A DNA stretch of 61,225 bases, taken from contig CAIWMU010000057.1 of assembly GCA_903913865.1 (NCBI GenBank), positions 1 to 61,225 of the forward strand, read 5' to 3'. Numbering within the stretch: position 1 is the stretch's first letter; each line of letters begins with the position of its first letter. Made by a program: the position numbers and the translations under genes. Below are positions 35,699-45,121 of the stretch, in pieces. The DNA comes from an uncultured Verrucomicrobia subdivision 3 bacterium (lineage in GTDB: Bacteria > Verrucomicrobiota > Verrucomicrobiia > Limisphaerales > UBA8199). The notes under the pieces were generated by a model. The model saw only the letters and a list, made by a program, of their open reading frames with translations, did no database searches and was not told the DNA's origin.

Positions 35699-38600
35699 CT
35701 ACCGGTGGGCTGCCACACGGTAGAAGCGACTCTCCAAGCCGGGGGTCGAATCGGTCAGGACGATGATCCCGCCTGTTCCCACCACGGAGGGGGTGATCGG
35801 GGTCCATTGGGGATCCGAAAGACTGGACTTGTATTGGAGGGTGTAGGTTACCCCGGTGGTGCTTTCCACACTCAGCGCCTGCCCCGATGGAGTGCGGCTG
35901 ATGGTCACAATCCCGGCGTCGTTCAATGGCACCTGACAGCAGCTGTAGCTCCCATCAATCACCTTGATGGAGTCCACATAGAAGCCTGTGCCGCCATAGA
36001 AATTCCCTTCGTCGGTGCCGAACCGCCATTTGAACTGAATATTCTTCCCTGCAGCGGCGGCGGGAAGGTTGATCACAACTGGAACAAACCCGCCCGAGGC
36101 GCCACTCCAGGCCTGCCGTCCCTTCAAGGGATTGTCGCCGGTGGTGTCCAGTTGCCGTGTGTAGGGACTCGTGACGAAGCTGCCACCTGCCGAGATGATG
36201 TCCACAAAGTTGGAGGAGCCAACCTTGATATCCAGCACCGTGCCGTCATAGCCGAGGGTGGATGCGGCCGGATCGACCTCCGTGTCGTAGGAGACGGCGA
36301 AGGTGATCTGGGCGGATGGGGTGGCGATGGGGATGGCTGGCGATATGATCAGCGCCTCGCCGCGCACATCCGGTTCAGAGAACTTGAGCGAATTCGGGGC
36401 GGAGTCCGCCAGGGTATTGGTGGTGGCCGGGGAAACGCCGCCCAGGGATGTGAGTTTTGTCCAGCCGGATGGCATGGCCGGGACCGTCACCGAATCAAAA
36501 TTCTGGCTGAAAATCTCACTGGCATTGTAGGTTCCGAGAATAAACCGGGAATTCACCAATCCAACGGTCGTTCCCGCATCCTGCAGCAGGAGGGTGGGTT
36601 GTATCACCGTTCCACAGGTCCCGACCGCAGTGAAGGAGAATTGGCGCTCCACAGCAACCCCGCCCATGGGCACAACCCCGTAGGATTGGGCCGGGCCGGG
36701 CTGGAACACTCCGTTGGTGGCGAGAAGTGTGACCACCAGGTTGGTGGTGTCGGCGAGGCCGGTGTTGCGAACCCCGAAGCTGACGGTCACGGTCTCACCG
36801 GCATCAATCACACCATTTCCCGGGGGACAACTCTCGGCCACGAGGGTGGCACCGGCACCTGAAACACGGGGCACGGCTGCGGCCTCGGCGTTGTAAATGA
36901 CGAGCGCAAAATCCTGATCCAGGGTGTTGCCCACGCCCGGCACACCGTCGGAGGTGATGTTCGAGGCGCGCACGCGAACGCTGTAGGTTCCGGTGGTGCC
37001 GGCAGGAAGGATGACGCTTTCAACATTGTTGCGAACATCAGCCAAACCCCCTGTGGCGGAATAGGCGCTGTTGAACACATTCCCGAAGTAGGTTTTGCCG
37101 CCGACCTCCACCACCAGATCCAGATCGTTGTTGTAGGAGGCCCCGGTGGTGCTTCCAGGGGAATCCGACCATGCCAGCGTGACGCGGAACGGCTTGGACG
37201 CGTTAATAATGTTGCCTGTGTACAACTGTTCCTGGCCGGTGGCGGTGAACATGTCGGCGGGGATCTGATCCCGCTGCACCCGGGGGACCCCGTCAAAGGC
37301 GCGCCCAAGGTCGATGGCCCCCATGCCCTGGCTTTCGGACCAGAGACTGTCATTCGCGGCGGTGCCGGTCAGATACCGCGTGGAATTCATCAGCCAGGCC
37401 TTGGTCATCGCCGGGCTGGGTGCCTCCATGGACTGGTTGATGAAATATTGCCGCACCAGGGCACAGGCGCCGGAGACTCCCGGTGCCGAGTGGCTGGTGC
37501 CGGAGGAGGCGGTGTAGAACTGCTGGCCCGGCGGGAAGAAATTGCTGGCCACCCCGCCGGAAACTCCGTCGCCTGTGAAACAGGCATCCGCCTGCCCTGT
37601 GGCACCGGGATTCGCCACCTGCGCGACGCCACCACTGACATGTGTGCCCGGAGCGACGAGGTCCGGCTTGTGCCGACCATCAGTGCAAGGCCCGCGGCTT
37701 GAAAACGGGGCGATATCGTTGGCGTTGTCCGCCTCGGAATCAGGCACGCCGCTGCTGTCCGCCCCGCCGATGGCCTGCACATTCTCACTGGCGCCCACGC
37801 CGATGATGTTCTTGCCCGTGGCGGGCGGTCCCATGGTGACGGCGCTGGGCCCGTCGTTGCCTGCGGCAAAAACGATTACCATCTGCTGATTTCCGGCCGC
37901 TGGAACTGCTGAGTTGGAAGGCTGGGCATCCCGCACCAGTCCGTCATAGATCTGGGTGTCGATGTCATAATCCCCGGTTCCCGTACCGCCCCAGCTGTTG
38001 TTGCTGATCCGTGCACCGGACTGGTAGGCGCGGGACATCAGATTCCGGTAGTTTGGATTGGTGAAATTGGCCGGATCAAAAATCACCGAGGAGCCGACGG
38101 ACACGAACGGGCAGACCCCCAGCCCGTAATGGTAACCGAGGGAATCGACGAACGGAAAACCGCTCAACCCATCGTAACCGGCGATGACATGGGTGTTAAG
38201 GGTGCCGTGACCATCGCAACCCTTCAGCGTGCTGCCTGCGGTGGCAGTTCCCTCGAGCCGCGCATAAGCCACCCGCCCTGCGGCAGCCACATCCCCCCCG
38301 AGATGCAGTCCAAAATGGGCCGGGGAGGTCGTCCCGTTATCAATGCCGCTATCCGACACATCCACGACAAATCCCGAGGTGGTGAACTGCTCCTGGGTGA
38401 ACCCTTTTGAGGCGAGCCATTCCAGATAACCCGGGCCGGTAGGGGATGAACCGGAGGCGTTCAAATTCCCGGCGATGATCTGGTCCTGCCGCTCGCCGGT
38501 CAGATGCCGCGGGAACCATGGCATGATCGACACCAGTTCGGGGCGGGCCGCGAGAAGAGGGATTGATTCCGGGGCAATCCGCGCCACCACATTCATGTAA

Positions 38601-39313
38601 TCAAAGGCAAATTCGATCCGGTCCACCGGCTCCAGGACCAGCTGATTCAGAAGGGCCAGCGATGACTCATTCGCGGCGGGATCCGCCACAAACTGCAGGG
38701 CGAATTGGGTGGCGCCAATCTCCCTCGGCTGCCCCTGGGCGTCAACGGTGCGGGCTTTGGGATGGATCTTGTAGGCATCCTCATAGGCCCCCTGCCATTG
38801 AATTTCGGGCGCGACCGCCGCCCTCGACTGAACGCGGGAAAGGGCGGCCGAATCGACATACATCAGATAGGCGTTTTGCGGGATGTAGGACACCACACGG
38901 GCACCATCCCCCTCCAGGCCGCTGCGCCATTCCGGCCGGACCGGTCCCGCAAACTGCACCAGCCACAAGCGCTGCCCTGTGAAATTCCCCGCCATCGCCT
39001 TCGCCATACGCAGGCCGGGTGCACGGGTGTCCAAAGTGGCTGCGTTAAGCAGGATGAGGTTCAGTTCCGGCCGGAGCACCGCAGCAGTGCCCACGGTGGC
39101 CACGGCAGCCGCATCAGCCTCCAGAACCTGAAAGGATCCGTAGTCCCCAACGAGGCGGGCACCGCGCGAGGCCAATTGCCCTGCAATGGCCGGATCGGTG
39201 GTCTGCACCTTGAGGGGTGGCGGGGCGGCGGCCGGGCAAAGGGTGGTGAAACCACCCAGAACAAAGCCGAAAACAGCCAACGCAACCGCCGCGGAGGCCG
39301 CCGAACGAGACAT
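35699..39313 (-). CDS. Large secreted subtilisin-like serine protease (S8 family)
   Basis: A 1204-residue secreted protease. ATG 39313 is preferred because AAGGA lies five bases upstream and a signal peptide follows (SRSAASAAVALAVFGFVLGG); a GTG at 39328 is the alternative. A prodomain-like region covers roughly residues 30-275. The S8 triad is complete: Asp321 in VDVSDSGID, His369 in CDGHGTLNTH and Ser607 in SSGTSHSAPG, with the oxyanion Asn486 in AAGNDGPS. Downstream are jellyroll domains with CARDB-like and MAM/LamG-like character. The final 50 residues form a tail (YTLQYKSSLSDPQWTPI ... RFYRVAAHR) similar to the one on other secreted proteins here. It probably works extracellularly on protein substrates. 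Confidence 0.92.
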   Translation of the reverse strand: MSRSAASAAVALAVFGFVLGGFTTLCPAAAPPPLKVQTTDPAIAGQLASRGARLVGDYGSFQVLEADAAAVATVGTAAVLRPELNLILLNAATLDTRAPGLRMAKAMAGNFTGQRLWLVQFAGPVRPEWRSGLEGDGARVVSYIPQNAYLMYVDSAALSRVQSRAAVAPEIQWQGAYEDAYKIHPKARTVDAQGQPREIGATQFALQFVADPAANESSLALLNQLVLEPVDRIEFAFDYMNVVARIAPESIPLLAARPELVSIMPWFPRHLTGERQDQIIAGNLNASGSSPTGPGYLEWLASKGFTQEQFTTSGFVVDVSDSGIDNGTTSPAHFGLHLGGDVAAAGRVAYARLEGTATAGSTLKGCDGHGTLNTHVIAGYDGLSGFPFVDSLGYHYGLGVCPFVSVGSSVIFDPANFTNPNYRNLMSRAYQSGARISNNSWGGTGTGDYDIDTQIYDGLVRDAQPSNSAVPAAGNQQMVIVFAAGNDGPSAVTMGPPATGKNIIGVGASENVQAIGGADSSGVPDSEADNANDIAPFSSRGPCTDGRHKPDLVAPGTHVSGGVAQVANPGATGQADACFTGDGVSGGVASNFFPPGQQFYTASSGTSHSAPGVSGACALVRQYFINQSMEAPSPAMTKAWLMNSTRYLTGTAANDSLWSESQGMGAIDLGRAFDGVPRVQRDQIPADMFTATGQEQLYTGNIINASKPFRVTLAWSDSPGSTTGASYNNDLDLVVEVGGKTYFGNVFNSAYSATGGLADVRNNVESVILPAGTTGTYSVRVRASNITSDGVPGVGNTLDQDFALVIYNAEAAAVPRVSGAGATLVAESCPPGNGVIDAGETVTVSFGVRNTGLADTTNLVVTLLATNGVFQPGPAQSYGVVPMGGVAVERQFSFTAVGTCGTVIQPTLLLQDAGTTVGLVNSRFILGTYNASEIFSQNFDSVTVPAMPSGWTKLTSLGGVSPATTNTLADSAPNSLKFSEPDVRGEALIISPAIPIATPSAQITFAVSYDTEVDPAASTLGYDGTVLDIKVGSSNFVDIISAGGSFVTSPYTRQLDTTGDNPLKGRQAWSGASGGFVPVVINLPAAAAGKNIQFKWRFGTDEGNFYGGTGFYVDSIKVIDGSYSCCQVPLNDAGIVTISRTPSGQALSVESTTGVTYTLQYKSSLSDPQWTPITPSVVGTGGIIVLTDSTPGLESRFYRVAAHR

Positions 39314-39549
39314 GCCAGTCCTTTTCACTGGCGAAACAATACCTGCAAATCGGAAAAGCTCAACCCGTCAGAGCCAAAATCTCCAGCCGCGCCTGGCACC
39401 AGCAGGACGGGACCACCGGCAACAAAGGCGGGCCCGATCAGGCTGCAGGCCCATCGTGGCCGATCACCATCTCACCAAGAACGACCTCCACGGCATGAAC
39501 CAACCTAGGGGTGTTGCAGTCCCCCAGGGATGGTTTTCTGCGATGGTCC

Positions 39550-39851
39550 TTTTTTGACGGTGCCATAGACGAACTCCGCATCTACAACCGCGCGCTTTCT
39601 CCTGCGGACATTCACGGTCTGCAGGATGTGCCCCCCACTGTGAGACTGAGTCAGCCAACCCATCTCCCCGCCACTGGTTTCAGTGTTCTGGTGACCGGTC
39701 AACCGGGTCAGTTTACTGCCTGCAGGCAACGACATCCCTAGTTTCTGGAAATTGGGTAAACCTCACAACCAATACCGCCTCTTTCACGTTTCTACACACC
39801 AGTGCCATAAACACAACCCACAAATTTTACCGGGCGGTGTCCAATCCTTGA
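39550..39851 (+). pseudogene. Remnant of a LamG-domain secreted protein (C-terminus only)
   Basis: Two reading frames together spell a LamG protein C-terminus. In the first, FDGAIDELRIYNRALSPADI (from 39552) is the classic end of a LamG domain. A frameshift near 39720 moves the sense to another frame, which reads VSGNWVNLTTNTASFTF and ends HKFYRAVSNP at the TGA 39849-39851. No start codon, signal peptide or upstream LamG part is found. It is a decayed relative of the giant proteins at 8781-12074 and 48907-53787, and keeps the same C-terminal tail. Confidence 0.75.
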
Positions 39852-39908
39852 TTTGATAGGCGGTTGCTGTAGCTTCAGGTGCTCTAGACCGCCATCGATT
39901 GAAGAACT

Positions 39909-39942
39909 GGAATCGGGGAGGGAAGCATCCTCGATTCCTTTT
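39909..39942 (+). terminator. Hairpin with T run after the LamG remnant
   Basis: Arms ggaatcgggga (39909-39919) and tcctcgattcc (39928-39938) pair with one mismatch, followed by four Ts on the plus strand. It lies about 60 bases past the pseudogene stop and may be its old terminator. It could also weakly stop the phosphonate operon from the other side. Confidence 0.4.
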
Positions 39943-39965
39943 ACATTGCAGCTTGGACATTCAGT

Positions 39966-41117
39966 TCACTCCGGGTGAGTCACGGGTAAAGTCACTCCTG
40001 CATCGATGAGGCTCGCCTCTATTGCCTGAACCAACTGTTCCATCTCGGCAGGAAACAATCGCCCGATATTCCCGATCCTGAAGGTGTCAGCCTGTGTCAG
40101 TTTGCCGGGATAGATGATCATCCCCCGGTCGCTCAACCGCCTGTAGAAATCCTCGAATGAAAAGGCAGGATCCCGGGGGCACCTGAAAGCCGTGATTATG
40201 GGGCTCTGCACCTCAGGCTCCAGAAATGAGGAGAACCCAAGCCCCCTCATCCCCGAAAGAAGTCGGGCGTGGTTACTGCGGTAGCGACTGTGACGGCCGT
40301 CGATTCCGCCCTCCTGTTCCAATTCAATCAATGCCTGTTCAAACGCCAGCAGGCTGTGTGTCGGGGGAGTGAAACGAAACTGACCGTTTTTATCGAACCC
40401 CCTCAACTGGCCGAGCAGATCCAGACTGAGAGACCGACTCCACCCTGAAGTGGCTTCAAGAACCGGACGCCGACAAAATACAAAAGCGAACCCCGGCACC
40501 CCTTCAATACACTTGTTCGCCGATGAAACCAGGTAGTCGATCCGGCAGTCCTCAAAATCGATCGGAATGGCGCCGAAGCTGCTCATCGCATCCACCACGT
40601 AGATCTTCCCGTATTTGCGGGCCACTTCACCGTATTCGGCGATTGGGTTCAGGATTCCAGTGGTGGTCTCACAGTGGACTGCCGCAACGTGCGTGATTTC
40701 CTTGTCACTTGCGAGGATGCTCTCCAACGCGTCGATAGAGGGCGGTGTAGACTCGTCCGACCTGATAACAGCAGCAGGAATACGGGCCCGTTTCAACATC
40801 TCAAGCATCCGCTCACCATATGCACCGTTCGTCAGCACCGCGACCTTGCCTTCGGGTGAAACACCCGTCTGAAAAATCGCCTCCACCCCAAACGTGCCAC
40901 TACCCTGCATGAGAACACATTCCCAGCCCCCCTCCACCGACAATCCGGCGATGCGCAGGAGTTCGGATCGGATCCAGGCGACCTTTGCGCTGAATTCCCA
41001 ATGCCATGAACCAGCATCTTTCAGCATCGCCTGTTTGACCGTGGAGCTCGTGGTCAGCGGACCTGGCGTAAAAAGCAGTTTGTCGCGGGAGGATGGCAGG
41101 GAGTGGTTGGATTTCAT
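39966..41117 (-). CDS. phnW: 2-aminoethylphosphonate--pyruvate transaminase
   Basis: A 383-residue PLP enzyme that converts 2-aminoethylphosphonate and pyruvate to phosphonoacetaldehyde and alanine in the cytosol. ATG 41117 is chosen: MKSNHSLPSS is followed by the family start KLLFTPGPLTTS, while the upstream frame has no similarity. Lys202 in SSANKCIEG is the PLP Schiff-base lysine and Asp176 in VVDAMSSFG binds the pyridine nitrogen. Length and motifs fit PhnW rather than the related alanine-glyoxylate transaminases, and the neighbouring phnY and phnA confirm the pathway. It is the last gene of the minus-strand phosphonate run, 200 bases after the DUF5690 gene, so it may have its own promoter. 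Confidence 0.93.
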   Translation of the reverse strand: MKSNHSLPSSRDKLLFTPGPLTTSSTVKQAMLKDAGSWHWEFSAKVAWIRSELLRIAGLSVEGGWECVLMQGSGTFGVEAIFQTGVSPEGKVAVLTNGAYGERMLEMLKRARIPAAVIRSDESTPPSIDALESILASDKEITHVAAVHCETTTGILNPIAEYGEVARKYGKIYVVDAMSSFGAIPIDFEDCRIDYLVSSANKCIEGVPGFAFVFCRRPVLEATSGWSRSLSLDLLGQLRGFDKNGQFRFTPPTHSLLAFEQALIELEQEGGIDGRHSRYRSNHARLLSGMRGLGFSSFLEPEVQSPIITAFRCPRDPAFSFEDFYRRLSDRGMIIYPGKLTQADTFRIGNIGRLFPAEMEQLVQAIEASLIDAGVTLPVTHPE

Positions 41118-41317
41118 GTCGATGAGGAATTGTGAATGGTGTTGGAATTTGAACAGAGTCGGTGATCGGATCCCTACCTCCAGATGCAGCCCCTTACAGA
41201 GACATCTGAGATCGGACGGAAACAATACCACCCGAAACCATGGAAATGGTGTTGGCTTCTGGGGAGATGGGTTGGGTTAACAGCTGTTTCGCAAGGTTCC
41301 ATGATGCCTCCAAAGAA

Positions 41318-42658
41318 TCAGGAAGTTGTCAGAGCCGGCCCCGGGCTCCCGGACTGTCGCGCGGGCCGCAGCCATAGCCCGAAGTAGGCAATGGCGACCA
41401 GAAGGGAAACGAACGAAACCCCGGCCACCACCCACGCCACCATTTTAAAGAGCGGAAGAATATCGCCACCCTTTCCAAAATTCCGCATCACCATCACAGC
41501 CACATAACCGAGGTATCCAAAAGAGTCGGCGAGATACATCAAATATCCAATGTTCCCACGGTCACGGGTCATCGCGATCAGGCGCTCAAAAATGGTGGTA
41601 TGCACCGCGACATACGGAATGTAGAGCCCGAATCCGATCAGCACCATGAACGCGAACGGGGAGAGATGCCCCAGTTCCCAGGCTTGAAGCGCAACTCCTA
41701 TCAGGCTGAGGCCTGTCACCGCAACACCCATCGCCAGAAAGAACGCCCGCCGGTTGTCCCGAACAAGCACCATCAGCCCATTCACACAAAGCACCCCAAA
41801 AGCCACGTACATCTCCGAGCGGGTGAAGACACTGGCATCGACTTTTGCTCCCAAGGCAGCCCACAATTCAGGGGCAAAGTCCGCCCTCATGCTGCGGAGC
41901 ACGGTGATCAGCAGGTGGGCAACTGTAATCCCGAGCAACCCGGGTGCATAGCGGCGGAACATGGCCCATCGCTCGGAACGGTTCATCGGGGCACGCTCGG
42001 AACGGGCCGCAACATCCTCCTTCGAAGGGGGAGGAATTCTCCGCAGCATCCAGACGAAAAGCGACAGCGGCAGAATGAATATCACCCCGGCAGTAAACGG
42101 CATCCATTGCTCCTTGACGCCCATTTGCAAGAGGTATGTGCCCACGGATTTCGTGAAACCATCAGCGAGAATGAAACTGGCGCACAACCCGGCAACGAAT
42201 GCCTCCGTCATCCGGCGCCCCTCAAGGAAGCCCAGAACCAGGCCAAAAACCATCCCCAGCGGCAAACCGTTCAGGAAAAGGCACGCCATGTTATAGGGGT
42301 ATGGAACAACTGCGAACAGAAGCAGGGCACACTGTGCGATACCCACCAATCCGAGAAGCGCGAATGCGCGGCGTTGCGGGGCCATCTCGGCGATGATCTT
42401 GATTCCGATGAATTTCGAAACTGTGTAGCCAAGCACCTGCGCGAGCACTAACCATGTCTTCGCTCCGGCTTGGAATGGTTCCGCTGTGTAGGTTCCCGCC
42501 GTGAACGGCTTCCTGAACGCATACATGCAGGCGTAGGCGCCAAACGCGGCAACCACGCACCAGAATGAGAGGAACCAACCACGCTGGAACAGCGGAAGCG
42601 CCTCAGCCCCGGGAGTGGAAGTTTGAGGAACTTGAATGGTTTTCGAGGGTGGTTTCAT
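41318..42658 (-). CDS. DUF5690 family MFS-like membrane protein, candidate phosphonate transporter
   Basis: A 446-residue integral membrane protein with about 12 hydrophobic segments in two halves joined by a charged central loop (RRIPPPSKEDVAARSERAPM), the plan of major facilitator superfamily carriers. Features such as AACMYAFRKPFTAGTY-like residues in helix 1, KFIGIKIIAEMAPQRR and DGFTKSVGTYLL match the DUF5690 family, which has no known substrate. The ATG at 42658 overlaps the stop of the alcohol dehydrogenase gene by four bases. No other transporter gene is seen in the phosphonate locus, so it is the natural candidate to import 2-aminoethylphosphonate or a derivative. This role is inferred from context only. 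Confidence 0.8.
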   Translation of the reverse strand: MKPPSKTIQVPQTSTPGAEALPLFQRGWFLSFWCVVAAFGAYACMYAFRKPFTAGTYTAEPFQAGAKTWLVLAQVLGYTVSKFIGIKIIAEMAPQRRAFALLGLVGIAQCALLLFAVVPYPYNMACLFLNGLPLGMVFGLVLGFLEGRRMTEAFVAGLCASFILADGFTKSVGTYLLQMGVKEQWMPFTAGVIFILPLSLFVWMLRRIPPPSKEDVAARSERAPMNRSERWAMFRRYAPGLLGITVAHLLITVLRSMRADFAPELWAALGAKVDASVFTRSEMYVAFGVLCVNGLMVLVRDNRRAFFLAMGVAVTGLSLIGVALQAWELGHLSPFAFMVLIGFGLYIPYVAVHTTIFERLIAMTRDRGNIGYLMYLADSFGYLGYVAVMVMRNFGKGGDILPLFKMVAWVVAGVSFVSLLVAIAYFGLWLRPARQSGSPGPALTTS

Positions 42659-43689
42659 GGTTGAACTGCGACACGATGCCAGACTTGCTTGCGAGCCTCC
42701 GCAAAAGCCATGGATAACTGTCCTAGAGGAAAAGCGGGGGAGACAAAAGCCTCCCAAGGATGCAACAACCTCCGCTCATGTAAAAAACCTATCGCGCGTA
42801 TCAAGTGCCGGGGGGCGTAGTTGTGGAAACCACGGATCGTAAGGCAGCGGCGGACCACCGCTTCGCCCGTCAGACCCAGATCAGTGGCAGGATGAACCAT
42901 GCCAATAAACGCATAAAATCCTCCCGGGCGCAGGAGGCGGACTCCCTCGCGAATGACCTCCGATGTTCCGGCAACTTCAAAGATTGCATCCGCATGACCC
43001 TCATGAACAGCTCCGTCTGCGCTTCCTAGAACAGGCTCACCCCCAAATGCCTCCACTAGAGCCAGACGGTCAGGATTGGTGTCCACAACAACAACACGAC
43101 CCACGCCGCGCGACCGAAGAATGGCGCAACCGTATAGCCCCAGCATTCCTGCACCCTGAATGACCGCTACCTGACACCGAGTGGGCAGGGATTCTGTCGC
43201 GTTCATCATCGTGGCGAGCGCGCAGTTGGCAGAAGCGACGACCACATCGGGCAAATCCCCAGGAATAGGAACGACCGTCGTGCCCGGGCGCAGCAATATG
43301 TGCGTTGAATAGCACCCATTGAGCCCACTTCCATCACTTAGTAGTGCATGTCCGTATTTGAACAGGCGCTCACACTTCTGGGGCAGATCCCACTCGCAGC
43401 AGGGAGCACACTCTCCACAATTGTCCGCCAGAGTCCATGTCACCCTTGTTCCAATCAGGCTCGGTCTCCGCCCCTCCCCAACTGCCACAACCCTCCCCAC
43501 TGCCTCATGTCCCAAAATGCACGGAACCGGCTCACTCCGGCGCCCGTCAACAGTGTGAACGTCGGAACCGCAGATCGTTGCGAGCGTGATTGCCACAAGC
43601 AGTTCCCCTGCCCCACAGCGCGGCAACTGCTTCTCTCCAAAAGAGAATGCACCACCCGCCCCGCTAAAAGTGGCGAATCGGGCGGTCAT
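42655..43689 (-). CDS. Zinc-dependent alcohol dehydrogenase associated with phosphonate catabolism
   Basis: A 344-residue medium-chain dehydrogenase. Catalytic-zinc ligands are Cys40 in ICGSDVHTVDGRR and the His61-Glu62 pair in GHEAVGRVVAVG. The structural-zinc loop is present as CGECAPCCEWDLPQKC (Cys91, 94, 97/98, 106). The Rossmann stretch is VAVIQGAGMLGLYG. The sequence fits the subfamily described as putative phosphonate-catabolism-associated alcohol dehydrogenase (HpnZ-type), whose substrate is unproven. It lies 19 bases after phnY and overlaps the DUF5690 gene by four. It could oxidise a hydroxylated phosphonate such as 2-hydroxyethylphosphonate or 1-hydroxy-2-aminoethylphosphonate, but this is a guess. 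Confidence 0.88.
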   Translation of the reverse strand: MTARFATFSGAGGAFSFGEKQLPRCGAGELLVAITLATICGSDVHTVDGRRSEPVPCILGHEAVGRVVAVGEGRRPSLIGTRVTWTLADNCGECAPCCEWDLPQKCERLFKYGHALLSDGSGLNGCYSTHILLRPGTTVVPIPGDLPDVVVASANCALATMMNATESLPTRCQVAVIQGAGMLGLYGCAILRSRGVGRVVVVDTNPDRLALVEAFGGEPVLGSADGAVHEGHADAIFEVAGTSEVIREGVRLLRPGGFYAFIGMVHPATDLGLTGEAVVRRCLTIRGFHNYAPRHLIRAIGFLHERRLLHPWEAFVSPAFPLGQLSMAFAEARKQVWHRVAVQP

Positions 43690-43708
43690 CAGTTCAGTTC
43701 CTTTGTTT

Positions 43709-45121
43709 TCACCACGGAAGGCTGAATGTCTTTACGAAACTGTAGGCTTTGATGGCTTCAATCACGCCCTCCTTGACCCCCTGGCCGCTATCCTTGACCC
43801 CGCCAAAGGGGCTGCACTCGATCCGGAATCCCGGCACCTCATTGATATTGACGGTGCCACATCGCAGTCTCTTGATCGCCTTCGTGGCGCTTTCAAGATT
43901 CCTGGTTACCACCCCCGAACTGAGTCCGAACGAGGTTGCGTTAGCCAACTCAAGGGCATCGTCAAGGTCTCTGACTTTCAGAATCGGGGCGAGCGGACCA
44001 AAGCTCTCATTCACAACCATCCGGCAGTTGCGCGGGACGTCTGCAACGACGGTCGGGTGGAAAAGGGCCCCCTTGCAGCCACCACCGGCCAGGATTCTCG
44101 CACCTTCAACCACCGCCTCCTCAAGAACATTCTCAAGATATGAGGCCGCTGCCTCGTCGATCACGGTCCCCACCCGTGTCGTTTCGGCCATCGGATCACC
44201 ACAGAGGTAATCCCTGCTTTTCGCTACAAGCCGTTCGGTGAACTCTGCGGCCACAGCGTCCTCAACAAGAATCCGCTTCACTGCCGTGCAACGCTGGCCT
44301 GAGTTCCTAAAAGCCCCCTCGGCCGCGAGTGTGACGGCCAATTCCAAATCGGCGTCGTTCAGGACGATCAGCGGATCGTTGCCGCCCAGCTCAAGCACCA
44401 GCTTCTTGTAGCCCGCCATCCCGGCGATGCGCTTACCAATAGCCACGCTCCCCGTGAATGCCAGGACTTCCACCTTCTCATGCCTCACCAGAGACTCCGC
44501 AACATCGCCAACAGGCCCCAGAAGGACACTCAGCATTTCCCCCGGGAGGCCGGCCTCATACAAGAGTTGCGCGAACTTCAAAGCCACGAGCGGTGTTTTC
44601 TCCGAGGGTTTCAATACCAGCGGCGTGCCAGCAGCGATCGCAGGGACAACCTTGTGTGCCACCTGGTTGAGGGGATGATTGAAGGGAGTGATTGCGACTG
44701 CGCAACGCAGCGGTTCACGCACTGTGAAGATCTTGCGGGCTTTTCCTTGAGCGGAAACGTCAGCAGAAAAAATCTGGCCATCATCCCGCAGAACCTCCAT
44801 CGCGGCAAAGCGGAGCACATCCAGGGTTCGGCCAACTTCGTACCGGGTTTCCCGCAGCGCGAGTCCGGACTCCGACGTGATCGTTCTGGCAAACTCATCA
44901 CGGCGCGCTTCAAGCGCACTGCGGGTTCGTTCGAGAACCTCTGAACGCTGGAATCGGCTCAGGGGGCATGTAAACCCGCAAGCCGCATCCACAGCAGCGT
45001 CCACATCAGCGCGTGTGGCCTGGGACACACTCCCCACCAACTCACCGTTCCAGGGATTACAAACCCTCAGTGTGCCATTACCTGTAACCGGTTTTCCGGC
45101 CACGAGACTCGAAAGATTCAT
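43709..45121 (-). CDS. phnY: Phosphonoacetaldehyde dehydrogenase
   Basis: A 470-residue NAD(P)-dependent aldehyde dehydrogenase that oxidises phosphonoacetaldehyde to phosphonoacetate. Visible catalytic residues are Asn148 in TPFNHP, Glu244 in LELGGNDP and the nucleophile Cys278 in GQRCTA, and the cofactor loop is AFTGSVAIGK. The ATG at 45121 overlaps the phnA stop by four bases (ATGA), which decides the start over a codon 18 bases upstream. Placement between phnA and the phosphonate-associated dehydrogenase, with phnW nearby, gives the PhnY call; motif alone would only say aldehyde dehydrogenase. No phosphonatase gene is present, so this oxidative branch appears to be the sole exit from phosphonoacetaldehyde. 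Confidence 0.93.
   Translation of the reverse strand: MNLSSLVAGKPVTGNGTLRVCNPWNGELVGSVSQATRADVDAAVDAACGFTCPLSRFQRSEVLERTRSALEARRDEFARTITSESGLALRETRYEVGRTLDVLRFAAMEVLRDDGQIFSADVSAQGKARKIFTVREPLRCAVAITPFNHPLNQVAHKVVPAIAAGTPLVLKPSEKTPLVALKFAQLLYEAGLPGEMLSVLLGPVGDVAESLVRHEKVEVLAFTGSVAIGKRIAGMAGYKKLVLELGGNDPLIVLNDADLELAVTLAAEGAFRNSGQRCTAVKRILVEDAVAAEFTERLVAKSRDYLCGDPMAETTRVGTVIDEAAASYLENVLEEAVVEGARILAGGGCKGALFHPTVVADVPRNCRMVVNESFGPLAPILKVRDLDDALELANATSFGLSSGVVTRNLESATKAIKRLRCGTVNINEVPGFRIECSPFGGVKDSGQGVKEGVIEAIKAYSFVKTFSLPW

Noticed and set aside
35705..36862. Plus-strand frame of 385 codons opposite the subtilase
   Set aside because: Gly/His/Asp-rich shadow frame of the protease gene, whose own domains and start are clear.
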